A DNA stretch of 64,000 nucleotides, taken from Flavobacterium panici (GTDB lineage Bacteria > Bacteroidota > Bacteroidia > Flavobacteriales > Flavobacteriaceae). The notes below the pieces were generated by a model. The model saw only the letters and a list, made by a program, of their open reading frames with translations. It was not told the origin of the DNA and searched no databases. This document shows positions 53,082-63,400 of the stretch, piece after piece (position 1 is the stretch's first letter; each line of letters begins with the position of its first letter). Position numbers and translations under genes: made by a program. The stretch spans positions 62,001 through 126,000 of the forward strand of contig NZ_CAIJDE010000049.1 of the NCBI RefSeq assembly GCF_903819335.1, in the 5' to 3' direction.

Positions 53082-56000
53082 ATGCCAACTAATCCAATTC
53101 CAGCGACTCCAATTCCTACGGCAAGGTATTATCCTCGACTATCTGAGGTAATTACCGTAGATGACTTACCGGAGTTTTTATCCTTTGTAGAAAATGGCTT
53201 AAATGACATTTTCAATAAAATTCATTATAAAAATTTACAATATTCAAAAGGATATCGCGGCGACTCGGCTTTTTACAGTCTTGATATTGTAACAAGCGAA
53301 AAACTTGCGATTCCATTGCCTTTTGGTTTAGGGCTTGTACTTAATCCCGATTTAGACGGAGATTCGTCTATTTCGTCATTCCCAATTACGTTAGAATATC
53401 AGTGGGAAATTTTAGCTTTTCTAAAAACTTTCAGTTCAAGCAATTTTTCTTTTTCAGTAAAAGATTTTTATTCGGTAGGATTACAAGTTTTCCGCATCAG
53501 CGAAGAACAAGTTGTGGCTCACATGCTGAATATTTTTGTTGAAGCTGAAGAAGGAAAAACAAAATACGAACAGCTTTTAGAAGATATTAATGATATTGAG
53601 AATTTAACTGGAGTACAAAAATTAGAATTCCTAGAAGGAACTGAACAATCCATTAATGCTGTGATCACGCTTATTAAAAACAATCCGGCAATTACAGAAT
53701 CTGTTTCGCTATTATTATTTGCAACTTATATCTTAAAATCAGATTTAAGCGAAACAAAACAAAAACTACAGGAATTCTACAACATTATTGTTCCAGATGG
53801 TATCGAAGCACATATTAAAAGAATTATTACACCAAAGGCAAAAGCAACTTTAGCTTTAAGTGCTGGTATCGAGTTTCCTCAAAATATTTTAAAACCTGTT
53901 ACAGATAAAGGTGAGGCTCTTTCAGATCCAACAGCAAAATCAATGTTTGTATTTGGTCAGGCACAATTATATGCTGATACTGAAGAAGGAATTGGTTATC
54001 AACTAGAATTAGGCGGATCATTAAAACCGGAATATGCCATGATTGGTAATACTGGTTTAATTCTTCAATTAGATACTTTAAAAGTAGATTTAAGCAAAAA
54101 AACAAATATTCCTGAAGCTGATGCAGACGGGCGTCCAAACGATTTCGTTGGAGTTTATGCGCGTGCCGTTTCAGTTACTCTGCCTTCAAAATGGTTTAAC
54201 AACATTGAAGAAAATCCACTAAGTACAACTCCAACATTAAAAATTGGTGCTTCAGACTTATTAGTGGGTTCTGGGGGTATTTCGGGGAATATTTATCTGG
54301 AAACAGTTCCAAGTGCAAATGGTGCTTTCAATTATTTCCACGACAAATTCAATTTTAATTACCCAATCACAATGTTCGAAAAAGATCAAAGTGGTGTGGC
54401 AAATAAAAAAGAAATTGCTGATTATGCCTCTTTACTTGTTTTTTTACAGGAATTAAATACTAAAAAAACTCCTTATGCATTTGATTATCCTTTATCGTTA
54501 ACAACACTTTCTTCGGTAGATTCACCAACTATTGAAGCTTCGACAACCTATATTTTTACAGAGGCTAAAGATTATCAGAACTTTTTATTGGAGTTATACG
54601 ACAATACACTTTGGAAAACAATTGGCTCGTCTAATAAAGGCTTCAAAATTGGTTTCAATAAGTTTGATATTTCATTTAAACAAAACAAAGTAATTGGTTC
54701 TAATATTAAGGGTGCCTTAGAAATTGAAAAATTCAAAAAGGGCAACGATGCTTTTAAAATAGATCTTGAAGGTCACTTACAAGATGATGGCGACTTCAAT
54801 CTTACTGCTTCTTTCCCTAAAGAAAATAAACCGACAGCAAACTTATTTGATCTCGTACAATTTGATTTCAACAGTTTCGAACTAGGAAAACAAGACGATG
54901 ACTTTTATATAGGAACTTCATGTCATATTTCTTTTCCTCAAGGTTCTTTAATTGGAAACCTTATGAAAGGTCAGGGCTTTGATGTTGAAAAACTTCGTAT
55001 TTACAGCGATGGAAATATTGAAGTTGAAGGAGGGTCAATTCCTATTCCTATCAGTCTTTCTGTAAATCTTGGACCAGTTCAAATGGCGGTTACCAACATC
55101 AGCTTTGGTTCAACCCAAATTAACGGGCGTAAATATAATTTCTGGGGGTTTGACGGAGCCATCAGTATCAATCCGCTTGGAGTTGACGCTCGTGGAGAAG
55201 GTGTGAAATTTTATTATCCTACGGATGGCAATGATGAAGACGATCGTAAAGCAAAATCTTTCTTAAGAATCCAGACTATTGAAGTTGATTTAATTATTCC
55301 GGGAACAGCCACAGAAGCTTCTGCAATGGCAATCATTAATGGCATGATTTCGCTTCCTGAACCTGGAAAATCACCGGAATTTATTGGTGAAGTTGGTTTA
55401 AAACTGCCAAAAGCAAAAATTTCTGGTGGTGTTGGAATGCGTTTTATGCCAAAATATCCAGCATTCTTAATTGATGCTCATATCGAACTGCCTACTCCTA
55501 TTCCACTTGGATTTCTTGCTATTTCTGCTTTTAGAGGTTTGCTAGGTTTTAGATATGTGGCGACAAAAGAAGCAGCAGGATTGAAAAAAGATAATTCTTG
55601 GTATGAGTTTTACAAAGCTCCAAAACCAGGTATTAATATTAGAAAATTCAGCGGACCGCCAGATTCTATGCAATACAACTCTCCGTTCTCTATTGGAGCC
55701 GGAGCTACTTTTGGAACCGTTGCAGATGGCGGACATGTATTGTCTTTAAGAGCAATGCTTTTATTATCTCTGCCTACGTTATTTTATATCGAAGCTGGAT
55801 TAAATGTTGTTGCCGGGCGATTAGGACTTATTGAAGATGATCCTAGTAATCCTCCATTCTTTGCGATGGTAGCATTTGGTGATGATTCATTAGAATTGGC
55901 AGCCGGAGCAGATTTTAGTATTCCAAAAGACAGCGGTGAAATCTTTAAACTTCATGCTTTATTAGAAGCCGGATTCTTCTTTAAAAATCAAAAGCCCTGG

Positions 56001-59000
56001 TATGTCAACATTGGAACAAAAGAGAATCCTATTCAAGCCGATATATTAACCTTATTTAGTGCTAAAGCCTTTATCATGCTTTCGGCTCAGGGAATTGAAG
56101 CCGGTGCCCGATTAGATTTTAATTTAGATAAAAGCTTTGGTCCTGCCAGAGTAAAACTGTGGGCATATCTGGAACTTGGTGGAAAAATTTCGTTCAAACG
56201 TCCGCAAATGGGTGGATATATTACGGCCGGCGGAGGTATTCAAATTAAACTTTGGATCATTAATGTCGAGATTGTTTTAGATACTATTTTCTCTGTAGAA
56301 TCATTCAGACCATTTTTAATTTATGCTAAACTGGAGTTGAGTGTTCGCGTAAAAATTGGTTTTATAAGAGTCCGTAAAAACTTTGTAGTCGAAATTCAAT
56401 GGGATATTAACCGAATCGTTGATCGTACACCTTACAGCCCGCTGCCTAAAGGAACATTTGGTGATGGAGTTGACAACAGAACTTTAGAAAATGTAAAAGG
56501 AGTTCACATGCTTACCAATCAAGCTTTTGCACTCGATTATTTCAAATCAACAGATGATAATGACTATGATCCAAGTAAGTTTTCTAATGGAATGCCTAAA
56601 GCAGAACTTATTACACAAGTAATTCCTTTAGATACATACATCGATATTAAAATGGCAAAAGGAGTATTACCAAATCCTGAATTGTCACACAAAATTGGAG
56701 GTTATACCGGCGATGCTAAAAACTATACCGATTTTATGCCTCCAAAAGACGATAATCCTAAAACAGCTAAGAAACCACGTCAGGTGAAACATCAATATGC
56801 AATTAAATCTATTGATATAAAATCATGGAATGGTTCAACATGGGAAGATTATTATCCATTTGAAGCTGTAAAAAATATAGATACAGTAGAAGATTTAAGC
56901 AATTTACCTTGGGCACAATGGCAGAAAGCAATTGATCAATATGATAGTATTCGTGTATTAGGAACGAATCCGTTTTCATTCTTAAGTGCAGCTGAACCTG
57001 GATGGCACGTTCCGGAACAATTCGGAATCACTTCATCTAAATTATTCTGTCCTTCTGTGGCAATTGAACCAAAACATACCGATTTTCTTAATAAAAAAAT
57101 TGGTTTACGTTATTATGTTCCATCTCAACATGAAGCAGATAAAATCAACGGATTGTTTTTTAAATTAATTGGAGAACTTTCAGAAATCACTGAAGATAAT
57201 ACAATTGAAGGTTTAGATTTTATGAGTATTTCGGGGCAAACAAACCCACATGGCTACAATAAATCTTTGTCTTTCAAAAACAATAATCAGTTAGAAGTTA
57301 TTTTTCCGGATTCAGCAATTGAACCGGTTTTCCAAATAACAACTCAGGCGAAAGAAGTTGTTATAAAAGCCTTTACTGCTGTTACAGAAGATAATGCAAA
57401 ATCAGTTTCATATAAGCCAATTAAACTTAAAAAAACAGATACTGATACAGCTCAATATGATTTAACTTATACTAAAGCTGAATTGTTAAAATGTATAAAA
57501 TTATTAAGTGAAGAAAATGAACCAATATCAAAAACTAAAATTGATAAAATTGTAATCATTCCTTTATCTCCTAATGCAAAACGTATTTATGAAATTAGAA
57601 ATGAAATAGCCGCTTTATTTGTCGAGACATACACCAGCGAAACAGGTGAGGTTTCTATCTCTTTACCAAGCTCTATGTCTGATTACAATAGATTATTGGC
57701 TGAATTAGCTGCATTAAAAATTAATGCTGGAAATGATAATCCATCTGTAGGTGCACCAAACAAATTGACTTTTACTAATTACTATGGATATAAAGGAAAA
57801 AATATTTATGCTTTTGATAAAGTAATTAAATTCAATGACACCTACATTATTGCTTTTCATCCGAAAGTTGATACAACGGTTCTGTTACAAGTTGATTCAA
57901 AAGGAGCTATTTTAAGAGAACGTTTACTAAATGGAGTTGTTACTTCAATGCAGGTTGTAAATGATAATTTACTAATCACTCAGGCACTGAATGCCAAGCA
58001 ATGTAAAGTAATTGGAGAAGCTATTGTTGATTTTGATCTTATTATTGGCTGTACATCTCCTATTGCAGCGATGACTATTACGGAGCTTGATGATGAACTG
58101 AATTTAAGTTCCGGAGTACAGTATTTAAACAGCTATTCTTTAGGATTTAACAAAGTATTGCCTCTTGCAAATAACGAATTGCTTTGGGTTAATGCATTAG
58201 AAACCGAAACACAGATTAATTGGGTTAACGGAACCGATCGTGCTCTTATTAAGCGTGTGAAAGTAAATGGAACTGTCATTAAAGTGCTGCAGCATAATAC
58301 TGCTGAATTTAGTTTAGTTACTAAAGACAAAAAGATTATTCATTTTAATCTTAATACTAGTACAAATGCAATTGAGGTAATGGATACAAAGGTTATTTCT
58401 GATCCTTCAGTTTCTGAAATTATTGATGCTGTTATTGCAAACGGAAAAGTTTTAGTTACCGTTAAGTTCTCAAATGAAAAATTTGGTTTAGCTCAAATTA
58501 CAGGAAATTCATTAGATATTGTAAAACAAGATACGGTTTTTGATTCTCCAATTTATTCATCAAACAGTACTCTGGCAGATAATTCGATTGTTGCTTATAA
58601 CACAAAGTATTTATTTGTATTTAGTTCAGCATTAGCACTTACAAGATTAATTAAAAGAGGAAGCAATGTAGAAAATGCGTCGATTATTCATCTTCAAAAT
58701 GAACCTTCTCAAAATGAAATTCTGATGCTTTCATCTAAACCAAAAGAAAAAGGTGTTTATTTTTCATTGTTTACAGATCAGTTTAATAATTGTTCTTTAT
58801 ATCCTGAACAAACTGTTACCATAACTACTTCTGCATCAGCTTTAACAACTGAAATGACAAGTTTTACAACAACTTCATTAGTTGAAAAAGTTAATTATAC
58901 GAGAGCTCCTAAAAATTCAAAATTAATTTCGGTTAATGAGATGATTTGTTCTAACGGAAATGCTGAAGAAGATCCTGAATTAGATTATACAACTTCAATT

Positions 59001-60464
59001 CAAAGTGTTGAATGGCTGAGTAAAGAAAGTTATTTCCATAATACAACCATTCCTGAAATAAAAGCTGTAGAAGACGATCGAGAAGCAATGAAAACTGCAG
59101 TAGAACATACTGTTCAGCCAATTTGGAGACCAAATACAACGTATTGTTTAGACTTCACTTTAACTGACACAGTAGATGACAAAGACACAAAAGATTTTAA
59201 TTATTTCTATGGATTTAAAACTTTAGGACCAGTAGGTCATTATCCGGTTCCTGATAAACCAGTAAAGCCTAATGAACAGCCTCCTGTTAAAAACGAGTTG
59301 ACTGAGTTGTCGAAATCGCCATTGACTTCATTAAGACAATATTTAGATTACAATCGTTCTTACCCAAATGCTGATGGAAGTTTATTGCAATCGAAACCTG
59401 CGTTTTATGGAAATCAACAATGCAAAGTTTCTTTGTTTTTTACAAATCCTTATGCATATCACATGTTTAAAGATTGGGGACCTTATAATAATGACGTACC
59501 TAAAATAAAAGGAAAAATAAATCTTTTTATTAAAGATCCTCTGACTGATTTGCTTATCGAATATCCGTTTAAAAATGAAGAAATAGCATATCCAAAACCA
59601 ATTGAAACAATTAATGATTGGAAAGACGATAATGATCCTAGAATTCCATTAGGTATTCAATTGATAAACAATATTCTTACTGACAAATCAGCAATGAGAT
59701 GTAGTTTAACTTGGGGCGATCCTATAAAACCAAAATCATATAGATATGAGGTCAAATTAACTGATTTAAAACCTTCTAAGCTTTATACAGTTTTAGTAAA
59801 TAACTTTTTTGATGATGAACAGCATGGAACTACCAGCTTAAGCAAAAACGTATTGGTACATCAATTCGGGTTCCAGACTTCTCGTTACAAAGATTTCAAA
59901 GAACAAATTGAAAGTTATTATTTAAGTGAAGATCAATCACAAAGAGCATTGTATGATGTCAAACTGAATGTAGTTCAGGAACAAATTGACAGCCTATATC
60001 ATTTGGTTTTCGCAGAAAATACGGCTAACGCATTAAGTGATTCAATGGCATCAAAATACCAGCATTCATTTGACCGTGCCATTGAAGGAATCTTAAAAAT
60101 GTCTCCTCTTGATCCGGCACAAAATACTGAGGTAAATAAAATTATCGATACAAATACCGGTAATATCATCGCTCTTTTAGTTCGTAATCCGGAGCCATTT
60201 AATATTCCTAAAATGCCTTTGGAAGAAATCAAGGATTCAATTGTAGTTGTTGATGAATCACTAAATCCTAAAACTGGATATAAAGTATTGCATTCTAAAG
60301 ATTATTCACAGGCTTTAATTATGCTAAACAGCAAAATAATTCCAAAGGAAAACCTAAACATTCAGTTTGATTACAGAATGTGGAAAAATGGAGGAACAGC
60401 ATTAACAGAATCTATTGTCAAGCAAAACATAGAGGTACAACTATCAGAAAATACAAATCTTTAA
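53082..60464 (+). CDS. Giant protein of unknown function (2460 aa), beta-rich
   Basis: A 2460-aa protein with no signal peptide. Residues 1-270 are partly helical. Residues 270-1130 consist of alternating amphipathic strands rich in Gly (VQMAVTNISFGSTQINGRKY, LGGKISFKRPQMGGYITAGG), reminiscent of large bacterial DUF6603-type proteins, ending at VVEIQWDINR. The region 1150-1550 mixes helices and strands, 1560-1900 looks like a propeller or repeat region (LLQVDSKGAILRERL, LLITQALNAKQC), and 1900-2460 contains strand-rich and helical parts with Pro-rich linkers (PVPDKPVKPNEQPP). It starts after a long gap and is followed 13 nt later by the VWA gene. The DUF6603 likeness is an impression. It could be the main body or carrier of a secreted complex. 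Confidence 0.72.
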   Translation: MPTNPIPATPIPTARYYPRLSEVITVDDLPEFLSFVENGLNDIFNKIHYKNLQYSKGYRGDSAFYSLDIVTSEKLAIPLPFGLGLVLNPDLDGDSSISSFPITLEYQWEILAFLKTFSSSNFSFSVKDFYSVGLQVFRISEEQVVAHMLNIFVEAEEGKTKYEQLLEDINDIENLTGVQKLEFLEGTEQSINAVITLIKNNPAITESVSLLLFATYILKSDLSETKQKLQEFYNIIVPDGIEAHIKRIITPKAKATLALSAGIEFPQNILKPVTDKGEALSDPTAKSMFVFGQAQLYADTEEGIGYQLELGGSLKPEYAMIGNTGLILQLDTLKVDLSKKTNIPEADADGRPNDFVGVYARAVSVTLPSKWFNNIEENPLSTTPTLKIGASDLLVGSGGISGNIYLETVPSANGAFNYFHDKFNFNYPITMFEKDQSGVANKKEIADYASLLVFLQELNTKKTPYAFDYPLSLTTLSSVDSPTIEASTTYIFTEAKDYQNFLLELYDNTLWKTIGSSNKGFKIGFNKFDISFKQNKVIGSNIKGALEIEKFKKGNDAFKIDLEGHLQDDGDFNLTASFPKENKPTANLFDLVQFDFNSFELGKQDDDFYIGTSCHISFPQGSLIGNLMKGQGFDVEKLRIYSDGNIEVEGGSIPIPISLSVNLGPVQMAVTNISFGSTQINGRKYNFWGFDGAISINPLGVDARGEGVKFYYPTDGNDEDDRKAKSFLRIQTIEVDLIIPGTATEASAMAIINGMISLPEPGKSPEFIGEVGLKLPKAKISGGVGMRFMPKYPAFLIDAHIELPTPIPLGFLAISAFRGLLGFRYVATKEAAGLKKDNSWYEFYKAPKPGINIRKFSGPPDSMQYNSPFSIGAGATFGTVADGGHVLSLRAMLLLSLPTLFYIEAGLNVVAGRLGLIEDDPSNPPFFAMVAFGDDSLELAAGADFSIPKDSGEIFKLHALLEAGFFFKNQKPWYVNIGTKENPIQADILTLFSAKAFIMLSAQGIEAGARLDFNLDKSFGPARVKLWAYLELGGKISFKRPQMGGYITAGGGIQIKLWIINVEIVLDTIFSVESFRPFLIYAKLELSVRVKIGFIRVRKNFVVEIQWDINRIVDRTPYSPLPKGTFGDGVDNRTLENVKGVHMLTNQAFALDYFKSTDDNDYDPSKFSNGMPKAELITQVIPLDTYIDIKMAKGVLPNPELSHKIGGYTGDAKNYTDFMPPKDDNPKTAKKPRQVKHQYAIKSIDIKSWNGSTWEDYYPFEAVKNIDTVEDLSNLPWAQWQKAIDQYDSIRVLGTNPFSFLSAAEPGWHVPEQFGITSSKLFCPSVAIEPKHTDFLNKKIGLRYYVPSQHEADKINGLFFKLIGELSEITEDNTIEGLDFMSISGQTNPHGYNKSLSFKNNNQLEVIFPDSAIEPVFQITTQAKEVVIKAFTAVTEDNAKSVSYKPIKLKKTDTDTAQYDLTYTKAELLKCIKLLSEENEPISKTKIDKIVIIPLSPNAKRIYEIRNEIAALFVETYTSETGEVSISLPSSMSDYNRLLAELAALKINAGNDNPSVGAPNKLTFTNYYGYKGKNIYAFDKVIKFNDTYIIAFHPKVDTTVLLQVDSKGAILRERLLNGVVTSMQVVNDNLLITQALNAKQCKVIGEAIVDFDLIIGCTSPIAAMTITELDDELNLSSGVQYLNSYSLGFNKVLPLANNELLWVNALETETQINWVNGTDRALIKRVKVNGTVIKVLQHNTAEFSLVTKDKKIIHFNLNTSTNAIEVMDTKVISDPSVSEIIDAVIANGKVLVTVKFSNEKFGLAQITGNSLDIVKQDTVFDSPIYSSNSTLADNSIVAYNTKYLFVFSSALALTRLIKRGSNVENASIIHLQNEPSQNEILMLSSKPKEKGVYFSLFTDQFNNCSLYPEQTVTITTSASALTTEMTSFTTTSLVEKVNYTRAPKNSKLISVNEMICSNGNAEEDPELDYTTSIQSVEWLSKESYFHNTTIPEIKAVEDDREAMKTAVEHTVQPIWRPNTTYCLDFTLTDTVDDKDTKDFNYFYGFKTLGPVGHYPVPDKPVKPNEQPPVKNELTELSKSPLTSLRQYLDYNRSYPNADGSLLQSKPAFYGNQQCKVSLFFTNPYAYHMFKDWGPYNNDVPKIKGKINLFIKDPLTDLLIEYPFKNEEIAYPKPIETINDWKDDNDPRIPLGIQLINNILTDKSAMRCSLTWGDPIKPKSYRYEVKLTDLKPSKLYTVLVNNFFDDEQHGTTSLSKNVLVHQFGFQTSRYKDFKEQIESYYLSEDQSQRALYDVKLNVVQEQIDSLYHLVFAENTANALSDSMASKYQHSFDRAIEGILKMSPLDPAQNTEVNKIIDTNTGNIIALLVRNPEPFNIPKMPLEEIKDSIVVVDESLNPKTGYKVLHSKDYSQALIMLNSKIIPKENLNIQFDYRMWKNGGTALTESIVKQNIEVQLSENTNL

Positions 60465-60477
60465 AAACAAGAAAAAA

Positions 60478-63400
60478 ATGAGTTCTATAAATCTTCAGGA
60501 AAGCCAACTCTCTGGCTGCGAAAAATATATAGCAATCGTTGTTGACGAATCGGGTTCGATTAGCTCCAATGAAGCACAGCAAATTAGAGGCGGGCTGACT
60601 TCATTTATCAATTCTCACACCCAAAGCAACATCACACTTTCATTAATCGGAATGTCTAACAGCGATACTGCTGTTAGACCCGATAATGTTATCCAGAAAA
60701 AAATTGCAGATAACAAACAGGATTTTTTAAACTGGATCACTTTATTTGGTCAAGGCAGAGTTACTGTTCAGTCTGATTATTGGGCTTCTGGTTTAAATGA
60801 AGTCAGGAATCTGGCTGTTACTCCTGATATTGTTTTTGTTGTAACAGATGGTGTTCAGGTAAACAATTCTCAATTCTTAAAAGATATATTCACAGAGTTA
60901 AACTTAAAATCGCAGGTTTTTGTTTATGGTGTTACAAGTGAAATTGGAAGCGAAAATGAGTTAACAACTCCGTTAAATACGTTTTTGGGCAGAGAACCAA
61001 AATTAAAATCAAATAAACTTACTGCTTTAGATTCAGATTATCTTAGGGTTCCTGATTTCAGCACTTTAGAGATAGAATTAAATCAACTTATTACTGATTT
61101 GAATAATGCTCAAACAGGTTGTATTTCGAATGTTAGCATTATTGAAAATAAAATTGTTTACCCAGTTTTAAAGAAAGGCAAAAAAGTAAAGGAAGCAGCC
61201 GGAAGTCTTACTCTTAGAAATAAAAGCCGTGTTCCGCTTACATTAAGTGCAGGAACAAGAATTCATCAAAAAAGCAGTTTAAATGGTTTAATTTTCAGGC
61301 TTCAAAATGCTGTTACAATTCCCGGATCGGGTCAGGTTGATGCTGCGGTTCGAATTGAAGGAAAACCATTAACTCTTGGAAATTCTACAGCTCCAATTTT
61401 TCTGGACAACGTTAAAAATAATGCCGGATTCAGCATTAACTTTAATGTTGGTAAAGGATCTGCTGTAATTGATATTGATTCATCAAAAACAAATCTGCAG
61501 TCTACTTATTTGCAAATTGCAGCTGCCGGATCGAGAGGAGTTGACAGTACAAAAGGAATTCACCTTCGCTGGATGCTTACTGGAAAATTAGGAGAAAAAC
61601 ATCTTCCAAAAGGAGATTTATATACAGGTGAAATATTAAATCATAATAAACCAGATGACTTCGTAAAAGTTTACAGAGCTCCTTACATCAAGAAAACTCA
61701 TGTTTTAGATTTAAGTGAAAAACCAAATGTTGTTGATAATCAAAAAGCATTATGGATTTATAAACCTCTCAATTCAACAAGATCAATTTATGTCACTTTT
61801 CATAATGTAACAAAATATAAATCGGTTAAACTTGCTATAGATCCGCTGGTTAATCCTGCTGATTTTATTCAGGCTTATGGAAATAATTTGATCGAAATTG
61901 AAAATAAATCTGAATTATTTTTTGCTGCTGAACTAAACTTTTCATCTGTAAACACTTCGAGCAAAGTAAGGTTAGAAACGCTATCTGTTGCCGAAAATAA
62001 TTTTATTGCAGAAAAAAAAGTTTCAAATCGTAAAACGTATTCTTCATCTCAAATAGACAATATTCGTTTGGTTTCTGAAAACGGAAAAAGTATCCGATTG
62101 AAAGCTGATAAATGTCTTTTACATTCAATCAATTTTGAGTTTTACTCAGATTTTATCACGCAGACAAATACAACGGGAGACTGGACTTTAAAAGGAAAAT
62201 ATGCACTAAGTGATGACGATACTAAAGTTTTTGAACAATTAGAACCAAAGCTAAATGCCGTTCATGGAAAATGGTTAAAGTATAATGAAGACGACTATGT
62301 AAATATTGCTAATTATAAAGATAAATGGAATAGGTTGACAATTCCAACTGATGAAAGTGATAAAAACATTAAACAAATTCTTAATCAATATCTTGAATTA
62401 AGTAAAAAAGCTGATAATCCAACTGCATCTGAAATAATCAATTTTGGAGATCTTGATGCAGGAAGAACTTTAACAGAAGAAGAAAAGTTAGATGAAGATA
62501 AATTCACGAGGATATCTTATCTGGAGCTCTTAAACATTGCAGCAAATGATTATCACATTGCGCGTATGTTAGGCTTGGGATGTATTGATATGGATGACGA
62601 AGTTTTATCTGGAGAATTTGTTTATCTAACAGAATATACAACTTTGGGTGATTTGGATGGTGCTGGAGCAAAGGAAAGACAGCATCTTTCTATGAGTATT
62701 CCAACATCATTAAATACAGAACGTCAGTCTCTTCCTGTACAATTAAATAAAATTGTTCCTGGATTAAATATGGATTCTGATGAAAGTCAGACTGCAAGCA
62801 TTACAGATCCGGAAGGATACAGTTTTGATGGAAAGAAAAGATATGTAAGTTTATTTATGGATGATGTCATGGATTATGACGTTAGTAAAGACCATAAAGA
62901 TTTCTTTAAATCTCCTGAAGAATATGACGGAAGTACTTTTACATTTCCTGTTTACGTAGGAGTTGATTATAAAGTTGAAGAGCTGGATGACAATTGGGTA
63001 AAACCTGAATTATCGCATGATATCGAATACAAGAATGTTAATAAAAATCTTGAAGAATCGAATTATGAGTCTGTTCCTATTATTATTCCTGAATCTGGAA
63101 AATCGATTATAAATATCCGTCAGAAAGAAGTAGGCGAAAAAAATTATATCTACCAGGGATATGGTATTAATATTTTCTCGAGAGCAACAACCGGAAGACA
63201 AATAAGTATTAAATCAGATATTAAACCGGCAAACAATTTAATGCCGCCAAGTAACATCAACTCGCTTTTAATTACAGACGAAAGTCCGTTAATGTTTACT
63301 TCAGCTTCTGAACAAGAACGTCTTGGCAAGATTACAGGAACTGATAAAACATTGGTTAGAATATTGTTTGATTATTACTCAGCTCAGGAATTGACAAATT

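Noticed and set aside
53899..54138. Reverse-strand frames inside the giant and NRPS genes
   Set aside because: They are antisense shadows of strongly coding sequence with clear protein families or continuous long frames.
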